Source: an uncultured Prevotella sp. (lineage in GTDB: Bacteria > Bacteroidota > Bacteroidia > Bacteroidales > Bacteroidaceae). From it: a stretch of DNA of 5,397 nucleotides. A program made the position numbers and the translations under genes. Under the pieces are notes generated by a model. That model had not been told where the DNA came from, ran no database searches, and was given only the letters and a program-made list of their open reading frames with translations. The DNA is taken from NCBI GenBank assembly GCA_937916075.1, contig CALGHW010000336.1, positions 1 to 5,397 on the forward strand. Reading direction: 5' to 3'. Shown here piece by piece: positions 1-5,397 of the stretch (position 1 is the first letter of the stretch; the number at the start of each line of letters is the position of its first letter).

Positions 1-254
1 CCCTTAGGCTTACCCTGCGCATCGTTCGCTGTAGAAAAAAGCCAGTCGGCGATTTGCTCTTGTTGCGCCTCAGACCACAAGCCTAAAAACTGCATACTCC
101 ATGCGTCGCTGGCACCGAAATGCTGTATTTCCTGTTCAGGCGACTGGGTGAGAATTGTAAATCGAGTAGCCCCCTTGTCATGAGCCATGCCACAAGTGCA
201 TGAAGCCAGCATCAGCGACAGAATCCCCCACTTGGCTGTTTGATGTATATTCAT
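1..254 (-). CDS. Secreted glycoside hydrolase, GH30-like (5' part only; 3' end beyond left edge)
   Basis: The minus strand reads open from an ATG at 254-252 to the window edge (84 full codons). The N-terminus (MNIHQTAKWGILSLMLASC) is a short signal peptide with a lipobox-like LASC, so Cys19 could be lipidated. A signal peptidase I site after Gly-Met-Ala24 is also possible. No acidic cluster follows Cys19, so the surface-export signal of Bacteroidetes lipoproteins is not apparent. Residues 43-60 contain FGASDAWSMQFLGLW, followed by an acidic/Gln-rich helix, then IADWLFST and a DAQGKPKG turn. This resembles the start of the barrel in Bacteroidales GH30 enzymes, where a QxIxGFGAS strand opens the domain. 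GH30 enzymes cleave beta-linked glucans, xylans or galactans in the periplasm or at the cell surface. The catalytic glutamates lie outside the window, so substrate and subfamily cannot be called. The gene is divergent from the STAS-NRPS pair and is probably functionally unrelated. The family call rests on motif memory from the N-terminus only. Confidence 0.7.
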   Translation of the reverse strand, partial: MNIHQTAKWGILSLMLASCTCGMAHDKGATRFTILTQSPEQEIQHFGASDAWSMQFLGLWSEAQQEQIADWLFSTANDAQGKPK

Positions 255-310
255 ATATTTACCGGTATAAAGTTTATGATAATAAGATGTCTTCAGAAAC
301 TTTTTGTTAG

Positions 311-332
311 GGCACAACATTGTTGTAGTGCC
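311..332 (-). other. Possible 5'-leader hairpin of the GH30-like gene
   Basis: GGCAC and GTGCC pair at the base, followed by one A-A mismatch, three more pairs and a four-base loop: eight base pairs in 22 nt. It lies between the proposed leftward promoter and the ATG at 254, so it would sit in the 5' leader of the glycosidase transcript. Neither strand has a T-run directly after it, so it is not a convincing terminator. It could affect translation or RNA stability, or occur by chance. Confidence 0.35.
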
Positions 333-350
333 TTATCGTCCTTCATGGGC

Positions 351-358
351 CAAAGATA
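351..358 (-). promoter_or_regulatory. Putative -7 promoter element for the GH30-like gene
   Basis: On the minus strand the bases read TATCTTTG, an exact match to the Bacteroidetes primary-sigma -7 consensus TAnnTTTG. Transcription would start roughly 7-10 bases downstream and give a leader of about 90 nt before the ATG at 254. A TTTG is present upstream (374-371 on the minus strand), but only 12 bases separate it from the -7 box. That is shorter than the usual spacing of about 19 for the -33 element, so the promoter is partial or depends on an activator. Confidence 0.4.
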
Positions 359-442
359 ATAAAAATTTTTCAAACACGTGTCATGTATGCATGATTTTTG
401 GACAGATCTGCCATGGCCCCACCCTTGAAAAAGGAGAGGAGC

Positions 443-480
443 TAAGTGGGAATTCAAAATTAATTTTGAACACCTACTTA
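443..480. repeat. 38-bp dyad with perfect 18-bp core palindrome
   Basis: The core, TTCAAAATTAATTTTGAA at 453-470, is a perfect palindrome. After two mismatched positions on each side (451/472 and 452/471), a further eight positions pair (443-450 with 473-480), one of them G-T. In total 17 of 19 arm positions are complementary. No T-run follows on either strand, which argues against a terminator. Its place in the middle of a divergent promoter region fits an operator for a dimeric regulator, or a cruciform/hairpin element. No regulator family is recognised from the sequence. Confidence 0.6.
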
Positions 481-483
481 TAA

Positions 484-520
484 GGCGGTTTGACAAAAAT
501 TCGTATCAAGATGGCGGTTT
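484..520 (+). repeat. Direct repeat GGCGGTTT, two copies
   Basis: GGCGGTTT occurs at 484-491 and again at 513-520, start to start 29 bp, close to three helical turns. Both copies are preceded by A-a/t and stand out as GC-bearing blocks in AT-rich DNA upstream of the rightward promoter box. They could be paired activator half-sites. Chance recurrence cannot be excluded from one sequence. Confidence 0.3.
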
Positions 521-550
521 CCTAAAAAAACAGTAAAAAAAGAAGAATGA

Positions 551-576
551 TAGCAAGATTATAAATTTTATTGCTA
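551..576. repeat. Inverted repeat TAGCAA/TTGCTA abutting the STAS promoter
   Basis: Perfect 6-bp arms at 551-556 and 571-576 flank a 14-base AT-rich spacer. The right arm shares its last two bases with the proposed -7 box at 575-582, so a protein bound here would cover the region between the -33 and -7 positions. That geometry is typical of a repressor operator. It is only weakly stable as an RNA hairpin, and the T-run after it belongs to the -7 box. Confidence 0.4.
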
Positions 577-582
577 TTTTTG
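575..582 (+). promoter_or_regulatory. Putative -7 promoter element for the STAS-NRPS operon
   Basis: The bases TATTTTTG match the Bacteroidetes -7 consensus TAnnTTTG. A start site about 7 bases downstream would leave a leader of roughly 20 nt before the ATG at 610. No TTTG is found at the expected -33 position (around 552-555), so the promoter is a half match. It is the only candidate seen between the dyad and the STAS start. Confidence 0.45.
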
Positions 583-609
583 CGGAGACAAACAAAATAG
601 ATATGCCTT

Positions 610-912
610 ATGAAAACAGAAAAGAATCAAGAAAACGGGAAGACCACATTGGTCATAGCCGGAAGACTCGACACGCTGAACGCCGAGAAGTTGTTGCAAG
701 AGATAAACACCATGGAAGAGCCCTTGCCCAAACAACTGACAGTAGACTGCAGCAAGCTTGAATACATCAGCAGTTCCGGGCTCCGGGCTTTCATCACCCT
801 GCTGAAAAAAAGTCAAAAGGCAGGTGGCGTGGTAGAGCTGACCGGCATCAGCGAGAGCGTGAAAGAGGTTTTTGACATAACCGGATTTTCAAGCCTTTTT
901 GGAATTAAATAA
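610..912 (+). CDS. STAS-domain protein, anti-sigma factor antagonist type
   Basis: The 100-residue product is a single STAS domain of normal length for the SpoIIAA/RsbV group. It shows the opening strand and turn TLVIAGRLDTLNAE (13-26), the strand LTVDCSKLEYI (43-53), the loop SSSGLR (54-59), and a helix followed by VVELTGISESVKEVFDITGFSSLF (74-97). In characterised members a Ser in the D/S-S-S/T-G loop is phosphorylated by an anti-sigma/kinase protein; by alignment with SpoIIAA the candidate is Ser55, with Ser54 in place of the usual Asp. The unphosphorylated form binds the kinase and releases its target. There is no membrane segment, so the protein is cytosolic. The ATG at 610 is preferred because the ATG at 603 is in another frame. 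No clear ribosome binding site is visible, as is common in Bacteroidota. The cognate kinase and PP2C phosphatase are not in the window. The NRPS gene follows after 36 bases. Confidence 0.93.
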   Translation: MKTEKNQENGKTTLVIAGRLDTLNAEKLLQEINTMEEPLPKQLTVDCSKLEYISSSGLRAFITLLKKSQKAGGVVELTGISESVKEVFDITGFSSLFGIK

Positions 913-948
913 CTTTTGTCGTTCCATCATTTAGACACAGAATAGACT

Positions 949-3900
949 ATGAAGACATACCCTTTGTTACAATCCCAGATGGGCGTGCTTGCCGAGTGCA
1001 TGGCCGAGCCCACTATGACCCGATATAACCTGACTTGCCAAATCAAACTGCCCGCCACGGTTGACATCGCGCGACTGCAGAATGCCTTGCAGCAGATTTT
1101 TGCCGCACGGCCCATGCTCCACACGCGGTTTGTCATGGACGAAAAAGGGCAGCCCAGGCAATACGCTGACATGGACATGCCCATCCAGGTGGGCATACGC
1201 CACATGACGGAGACTGAGGCCGACAAGTATCTGCACCATGAGTTTATAAGACCGTTCAACCTGTTTGGAAACGAGCCCCTGTGCCGCTTTGAAATCGTGG
1301 AGACAGGCCAGGCGAAATACCTGCTGTATAACATTCATCATGCCATAGGCGACGGACTGACGGTCTTCAACCTGCTGCCGATGGCAGACCTGACGGCGGC
1401 ATACCACGGCAGGTCATTGGAGCCAGAAGCCAAGACCCTTTATGCGGAGGCCGACGACGAGATGGCGAAGCCCGAAACAGACGCCTACCAAAGTGCGGCG
1501 CTATATTATAAAGAGAAATTTGAAGACGCAGAATTCGTATCTTTGTCGCGCAACGCCACCCACTCGGTGGGCCAGCTGATAGAGATACAGCGCGACGTGC
1601 CGATGGAGATGATAGCCCCATGGTGCAAGGAGCATGGCGTGAAGCCGAACATCTTGATACAGGCCGCTTTCGGACTGGTGCTCTCACGACTCAGCCGCAA
1701 GCAAGACGTGGCTTACGGCTCGGTAAGACACGGACGCACGCCGCAACTGATGCATACCTACGGAATGTTTGTGAAGACGGTGCCTGTGCTTGTACAGGCT
1801 GCCCCGGAGCTGACCGTCTTGGACTTCATTAAAAACACGGCTGACGAATGGCAGTCAACACGCCGGATGAACGATTACTCTTTCACGGCTTTTTGTCATG
1901 ACAACCACGTCGCCCCATCAATATTCTTCACCTACCAAGGCTCTAAACTGAAGCTGCAATGCGCGCTGGACAACGAGTATACCCCTATCCGCATTATCCC
2001 CGGCCAGTATACAGATACCGACTTGACCTGCTTCCTGTATGAAGAAGGAAAAGGCATGCGGCTGGTGCTCCGGGCAAGCGACTCCCTTTATACACGGCAT
2101 TACCTCGAACGGCTGCTGGATGCGCTGGACACCTGCGTCCGGCAGATGCTGGCAAAAGCAGAATCGCCCCTTGCCGGGATATCACTCGTTGAGGGTGAGG
2201 AGGAGGAAAGCTTGAAGACATTGGGACGTGGAGAAGTATCGGACGACGGCAAGGGCGACACCCTTGTTGACCTGTTCAGACAGCAGGCCGAGCAGCATCC
2301 CGACCAGGTGGCCGTGGTGTTCAAGGACCGCCGGCTCACCTATGGCGAGCTCGACCGCCTGACCGACCGCCTGGCCCGGTGTCTCCGGGAGCGTTACGGG
2401 GTCAAGCCCGAGACGGTCGTGGGCGTCATGATAGACCGCAGCGAGTGGATGGCCGTCTACCCGCTGGCCGTGATGAAGGCCGGCGGCGCCTATATGCCCC
2501 TCGACTTCAAGTTCCCGGCCGACCGTCTGGCCTATATGGTGGCCGACGCCGGGGTAGACCTGATACTCTCGGACACCGGGCTGGTGGAGACAGCCATGCC
2601 GGCCTATGCCGGACGGGTGCTGACCACGGATGAGGCGCTGGCGTTGCCGGATGAGGCCGTGGCCCCCTTGGCCGATGGTCCTTCGGCCGACAACAGCTTC
2701 GTTATTCTCTATACCTCGGGCTCCACGGGCCGCCCCAAGGGCTGTGTGCTCGAGCACCACAGCATCGTGAATTTCTGTCGCTGGTATGTCCGGAAGTTGG
2801 GTCTCACGCCGTCCGACCGTGGCGTGGCCTATGCCAACTTCGGTTTCGACGCCCACATGATGGACCTTTATCCGCTGCTCTCGGCCGGCGGCACGATTTA
2901 TATCCTGCCTTCCGACATGCGCATGGACCTGACGGCCATCCACCAGTATATGGAGGACAACCAGGTGACGGTGGCCTTCTTCACCACCCAGATAGGTATG
3001 CAGATGGCCACCCTGTTTGACTATCCGCACCTGCGGGTGATGTCGGTGGGCGGTGAGAAACTGATGCCTATCAAGAAGCCCTCCTTCCATTTTCACAACG
3101 CCTACGGCCCCACGGAATGTACCATCTGCGCCACCTCCTACGAGCTTTGCCGTGACGACGAGGACGCACCTATCGGGCGCCCCCTGGACAACTATCAGCT
3201 CTATGTCATGGACCCCTCCATGCACCTGGTGCCCCGGGGCATGGCCGGCGAGTTGTGTGTGGCCGGCGATGGCGTGGGCCGCGGCTACCTGAACAACCCG
3301 GAGATGACGGCCGCCAAGTTTGTGACCGTGGACGGCGTCAGGATATACCGCACCGGCGACCTGGTGTACTGGAACGAGGAGGGCGACATTGTTTATCTGG
3401 GCCGCATGGACAACCAGGTGAAGCTCCGTGGCCTGCGCATCGAGATAGGCGAGATAGAGAGTGTGCTGGCGCGCTTTGACGCCATCGACACCTCGGCCGT
3501 GGCCGTGCAGACGGTCAACGGTGTGCAGATGCTCTGCGCCTACTACACGGCCGACAGTGACATCGACGAGGCCCGGCTCCGCCACTTCCTGGGCCAGCAG
3601 CTCACGGACTTTATGGTGCCCGAGATTTACGTGCGCATGGACAAGTTGCCCATGACGCCCAATGGCAAGGTAGACCGCAGGGCATTGCCTCAGCCCCGGC
3701 TGGACCTGGGCGAGGCTGTGGCTCCCGAGACGGATGCGGAGAAAGCTCTTTGGGCCATTATCGCAGAACAGCTCAAGACCGAAGACTTTGGCGTGACCAC
3801 TAACCTCGTGTCCATGGGCCTCACCTCTATCGGGGCCATCAAGCTGGCTGTCACGATACAGAAACAGATGAGCCTTCAGCTCAAGATGAAGGACATGATG

Positions 3901-5397
3901 AAGCATCCCACCGTGCGGGAATGGATAAAACAGGCAGAACAGGATTCACATGCGGAAGAGGAAATGAAATCCTATCCCCAACAAGACTATTATCCGCTTA
4001 CGCCCAATCAGTTAGGTATTTATATCGACTGGGAACAGCATCGTGACGACTTGCAGTATAACATTCCCTATTTGCTCAAGTTTGAGCGGATAGATACCCG
4101 GCGGCTTTGTGAGAGTGTGGAGCAAGTGGTGGCCGCCCATCCCTACCTGAAGGTACATCTCCAGCGACATGGGGGAGAGGTGATGCAACAGCGGCGTGAC
4201 GAAGCCCCGGTCAAGATAAGGGTGGAAACGCTGGACAACATTCCCGACAGCCAGTTCTTCCAGTCGTGCGTCCATCCGTTTGACTTATTGGATCATAACC
4301 TTTATGATATCCGTATCTATCAGCATGGCGACACGAGTTGGTTGTTGCTCAACATTCATCACATTGTGTTTGACGGTAGCTCCATGAATGTGTTGCTGAA
4401 CGAGATACAGCAAGTTTACCGAGGAGAGGCGTTGCCGGCCGAGACCTTTACCGCTTATGACTATGCCCTCTACAACCAGCATTGGCTGCAGAGCGAGGCT
4501 TACGATAAGGCCGATACCTACTTCAACCAGTTGATGGCTGATGCCGAAGCCGTGCAGTATCCCCCGTCGGGTGGCAGCTTGCAGGCCGAAGGCGTGCGGA
4601 AGGCCTGCGTCAGTATGGCTCGTGGACAGGTCAGCGACGGTGCCCGGCGGCTGGGGGTGACAGAGAGTAGCCTGTTGATGACCGCTGTGATGCAGGTGCT
4701 CCACCGTTTCACCCGTGAGCATCATATGATGATAACCACCATATCAAACGGTCGTGGGGCGTTGGCGATGGCACATACCTTCGGTATGTTTGTGCAGACA
4801 TTGCCTGTGGTGAGCCACTATGCCTGTGCGTCGATTGCCGACACGGTAAGGCAAATGCACCGGCAGATGCTGTCGACGATAGACAACGACAAGTATCCCT
4901 TCACGAAGATTGTAGAGAAGTATGGTGTGCGTCCTCAGCTGATGGTGGCCTATCAGGGTGATGTGCTCGACCATGGTTTCCGGCTGGGGCACCACGAAGG
5001 CGAACGCCAATCCCTACACTTAGATACGGTGAAGCTGCCTGTCATTATGAACGTGTGGAACCGTGAGGGCGACCGTATAGAGATTGAGATAGAATATGAC
5101 AGCGCATGCTATACCGAGGCGGATATGCTGACCTTCGGACAGGCTGTCTGCACCTTGCTGGAGCGGATGGTCCAGGCCGATGCGGGCCAGCCCATCACTT
5201 CATTGTCTGTAGTGTCTGATGAGGAACAGCGCCGGCTGCTGACGTTGGGAGAGGGCAAGCATATCGATATGGACATCACCCAGACCTTTGCCCACCTCTT
5301 CGTGGAGCAAGCCCGGCGAACGCCAGACCGTCTGGCCGTGGCCGATGCGGACAGCCAGTTGACGTATGGGCAGATGGATGCCGCCTCCAACAGGTTG
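949..5397 (+). CDS. Multimodular non-ribosomal peptide synthetase, C-A-PCP-C-A... (3' end beyond right edge)
   Basis: The frame stays open for 1,483 codons from the ATG at 949 to the last base. Domains in order: condensation C1 (about residues 5-405, HHAIGDG at 130-136), adenylation A1 (437-915, all core motifs), peptidyl carrier (927-993, Ser960), condensation C2 (1014-1420, HHIVFDG at 1137-1143), and the first 40 residues of a second adenylation domain with LTYGQMD (1471-1477). A1 activates an amino acid as its adenylate and loads it on the phosphopantetheine of Ser960; C2 joins it to the amino acid of module 2. No epimerase, methyltransferase, reductase or thioesterase domain lies in the visible part. 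The N-terminal C domain means module 1 is either acylating or downstream of another synthetase. The start fits because C1 begins within a few residues of Met1. The gene is probably cotranscribed with the STAS gene. The product is unknown. Confidence 0.97.
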   Translation, partial: MKTYPLLQSQMGVLAECMAEPTMTRYNLTCQIKLPATVDIARLQNALQQIFAARPMLHTRFVMDEKGQPRQYADMDMPIQVGIRHMTETEADKYLHHEFIRPFNLFGNEPLCRFEIVETGQAKYLLYNIHHAIGDGLTVFNLLPMADLTAAYHGRSLEPEAKTLYAEADDEMAKPETDAYQSAALYYKEKFEDAEFVSLSRNATHSVGQLIEIQRDVPMEMIAPWCKEHGVKPNILIQAAFGLVLSRLSRKQDVAYGSVRHGRTPQLMHTYGMFVKTVPVLVQAAPELTVLDFIKNTADEWQSTRRMNDYSFTAFCHDNHVAPSIFFTYQGSKLKLQCALDNEYTPIRIIPGQYTDTDLTCFLYEEGKGMRLVLRASDSLYTRHYLERLLDALDTCVRQMLAKAESPLAGISLVEGEEEESLKTLGRGEVSDDGKGDTLVDLFRQQAEQHPDQVAVVFKDRRLTYGELDRLTDRLARCLRERYGVKPETVVGVMIDRSEWMAVYPLAVMKAGGAYMPLDFKFPADRLAYMVADAGVDLILSDTGLVETAMPAYAGRVLTTDEALALPDEAVAPLADGPSADNSFVILYTSGSTGRPKGCVLEHHSIVNFCRWYVRKLGLTPSDRGVAYANFGFDAHMMDLYPLLSAGGTIYILPSDMRMDLTAIHQYMEDNQVTVAFFTTQIGMQMATLFDYPHLRVMSVGGEKLMPIKKPSFHFHNAYGPTECTICATSYELCRDDEDAPIGRPLDNYQLYVMDPSMHLVPRGMAGELCVAGDGVGRGYLNNPEMTAAKFVTVDGVRIYRTGDLVYWNEEGDIVYLGRMDNQVKLRGLRIEIGEIESVLARFDAIDTSAVAVQTVNGVQMLCAYYTADSDIDEARLRHFLGQQLTDFMVPEIYVRMDKLPMTPNGKVDRRALPQPRLDLGEAVAPETDAEKALWAIIAEQLKTEDFGVTTNLVSMGLTSIGAIKLAVTIQKQMSLQLKMKDMMKHPTVREWIKQAEQDSHAEEEMKSYPQQDYYPLTPNQLGIYIDWEQHRDDLQYNIPYLLKFERIDTRRLCESVEQVVAAHPYLKVHLQRHGGEVMQQRRDEAPVKIRVETLDNIPDSQFFQSCVHPFDLLDHNLYDIRIYQHGDTSWLLLNIHHIVFDGSSMNVLLNEIQQVYRGEALPAETFTAYDYALYNQHWLQSEAYDKADTYFNQLMADAEAVQYPPSGGSLQAEGVRKACVSMARGQVSDGARRLGVTESSLLMTAVMQVLHRFTREHHMMITTISNGRGALAMAHTFGMFVQTLPVVSHYACASIADTVRQMHRQMLSTIDNDKYPFTKIVEKYGVRPQLMVAYQGDVLDHGFRLGHHEGERQSLHLDTVKLPVIMNVWNREGDRIEIEIEYDSACYTEADMLTFGQAVCTLLERMVQADAGQPITSLSVVSDEEQRRLLTLGEGKHIDMDITQTFAHLFVEQARRTPDRLAVADADSQLTYGQMDAASNRL
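961..2163 (+). other. NRPS domain: N-terminal condensation domain C1
   Basis: Approximate residues 5-405. The active-site motif is HHAIGDG (130-136) with His131 as the catalytic second histidine and Asp135 intact. The C2-type motif is R-P-M-L-H-T-R-F (54-61), and TYGMFVKTVPV (270-280) matches the conserved G-x-F-V-N-T-L-P region. The residue after DG is Leu rather than the Trp or Ser common in ordinary elongation domains. With no carrier domain before it, this may be a starter domain that attaches an acyl group; the sequence alone cannot separate this from docking to a partner synthetase. Confidence 0.85.
2257..3693 (+). other. NRPS domain: adenylation domain A1, predicted hydrophobic/aromatic substrate
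   Basis: Core motifs are all present: LTYGEL (463-468), KAGGAYMPLD (510-519), the P-loop YTSGSTGRPKG (588-598), NAYGPTE (717-723), GELCVAGDGVGRGYLN (767-782), YRTGD (800-804), GRMDNQVKLRGLRIEIGEIE (818-837) and NGKVDR (905-910, catalytic Lys907). Aligned by eye to GrsA, the specificity residues are Asp634, Ala635, Met638, Phe677, Met698, Val700, Ala718, Ile726, Cys727 and Lys907, giving DAMFMVAICK. The initial Asp indicates an alpha-amino acid substrate. The last four residues equal those of GrsA (Phe, DAWTIAAICK), but four of the middle positions differ, so an aromatic or large aliphatic substrate is only a tentative call. Confidence 0.9.
3727..3927 (+). other. NRPS domain: peptidyl carrier protein
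   Basis: About residues 927-993. The core NLVSMGLTSIGAIKL (952-966) carries the LGxxS-type site, with Ser960 as the phosphopantetheine attachment residue. It uses MGLTS instead of the common LGGxS. A phosphopantetheinyl transferase is needed for activity and is not encoded in the window. Confidence 0.9.
3988..5208 (+). other. NRPS domain: condensation domain C2 of module 2
   Basis: About residues 1014-1420. It opens with YYPLTPNQLGIY (1014-1025), the usual first motif of an elongating condensation domain. The active site is HHIVFDGSS (1137-1145), close to the HHIIxDGxS form of LCL domains, with His1138 catalytic. TFGMFVQTLPV (1277-1287) is the later conserved block. The second motif is divergent (H-P-Y-L-K-V-H-L, 1064-1071, lacking the usual Arg). 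No epimerase precedes it, so it probably joins two L-amino acids. Confidence 0.88.
5275..5397 (+). other. NRPS domain: start of second adenylation domain A2 (cut by window edge)
   Basis: Residues 1443-1483 match the opening of A1: ITQTFAHLFVEQARRTPDRLAV, then LTYGQMDAASNRL with the first core motif. The preceding linker (LLTLGEGKH) parallels that before A1 (LKTLGRGEV). None of the specificity-determining residues fall inside the window, so the second amino acid cannot be predicted. Confidence 0.92.

Larger units (their letters stand above)
255..609. other. Divergent intergenic region, about 355 bp, AT-rich
   Basis: No credible coding sequence is seen on either strand. The stretch separates the leftward GH30-like gene from the rightward STAS-NRPS pair, so it must carry the control elements for both. 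It holds a leftward -7-type box (351-358), a leader hairpin (311-332), a large dyad (443-480), an 8-bp direct repeat (484-491 and 513-520), two A-tracts (524-530 and 535-541), an inverted repeat (551-576) and a rightward -7-type box (575-582). The A-tracts just upstream of the rightward box could bend DNA or act like an UP element; that is inference. Confidence 0.8.

Noticed and set aside
432..441. AGGAGAGGAG, a Shine-Dalgarno-like purine run
   Set aside because: No start codon with a usable reading frame follows within a suitable distance on the plus strand, and Bacteroidota rarely depend on such sequences.
293..496. 67-codon minus-strand frame upstream of the glycosidase
   Set aside because: It spans the large dyad and the leftward -7 box, has no recognisable domain or start context, and its Cys/Trp-rich composition looks random.
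551..581. Inverted repeat plus T-run as a rho-independent terminator
   Set aside because: The arms are only six A/T-leaning pairs with a 14-base loop, no gene on the plus strand ends upstream, and the T-run is better explained as the -7 box.
910..918. TAACTTTTG as a separate NRPS promoter
   Set aside because: It has one base too many for TAnnTTTG, overlaps the STAS stop codon, and has no clear -33 partner; cotranscription is simpler.
927..1407. Two overlapping minus-strand frames opposite C1
   Set aside because: They are shadows of the condensation domain; the plus-strand frame carries the HHxxxDG motif and continues unbroken.
2379..2633. Plus-strand frame in another phase inside A1 (and similar ones at 3255-3479 and 3461-3655)
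   Set aside because: These are out-of-frame readings of GC-rich adenylation-domain sequence with Arg/Gly-rich meaningless products.
2182..3906. 574-codon open frame on the minus strand
   Set aside because: It is antisense to A1 and the PCP and has no family motifs; the protein is a His/Val/Gly-rich string with no domain logic. The GC-rich codon use of the adenylation domain removes stop codons from this frame. All core NRPS motifs lie on the plus strand.
1..5397. tRNA, rRNA, CRISPR array, insertion sequence or attachment site
   Set aside because: No cloverleaf, rRNA-like stretch, regularly spaced repeat, transposase frame or terminal inverted repeat with target duplication was seen on reading both strands.

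Overview
The window looks like chromosomal DNA of a member of the Bacteroidota, most likely order Bacteroidales (Prevotella/Bacteroides-like). Three things point there. The lipoprotein-type glycosidase start at the left edge carries a sequence style typical of Bacteroidales GH30 enzymes. The start codons lack Shine-Dalgarno sequences. Both divergent genes are preceded by a match to the Bacteroidetes -7 promoter element TAnnTTTG. No genus can be fixed from the sequence alone.

Layout. Positions 1-254 (minus strand) hold the 5' end of a secreted glycoside hydrolase, probably family GH30, which runs off the left edge. Positions 255-609 are an AT-rich divergent intergenic region with candidate promoters for both directions, a 38-bp dyad built around a perfect 18-bp palindrome, an inverted repeat touching the rightward -7 box, and an 8-bp direct repeat. 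Positions 610-912 (plus) encode a 100-residue STAS-domain protein of the anti-sigma-factor-antagonist type. Positions 949-5397 (plus) are one uninterrupted reading frame of 1,483 codons, the N-terminal part of a multimodular non-ribosomal peptide synthetase (NRPS) that runs off the right edge. Its visible order is C - A - PCP - C - A(start).

How the parts may work together. The STAS gene and the NRPS gene are on the same strand with 36 bases between them and no visible terminator, so they are probably co-transcribed. This suggests a peptide-producing locus whose first gene is a partner-switch regulator. The NRPS opens with a condensation domain, so its first module either N-acylates its amino acid or accepts a chain from another protein. 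The first adenylation domain has a complete set of core motifs and a specificity code that I read as D-A-M-F-M-V-A-I-C-K, closest by eye to the phenylalanine code of GrsA.

The most unusual signals are the STAS-NRPS pairing, the GC-rich composition confined to the adenylation domains, and the palindromic elements in the divergent promoter region.
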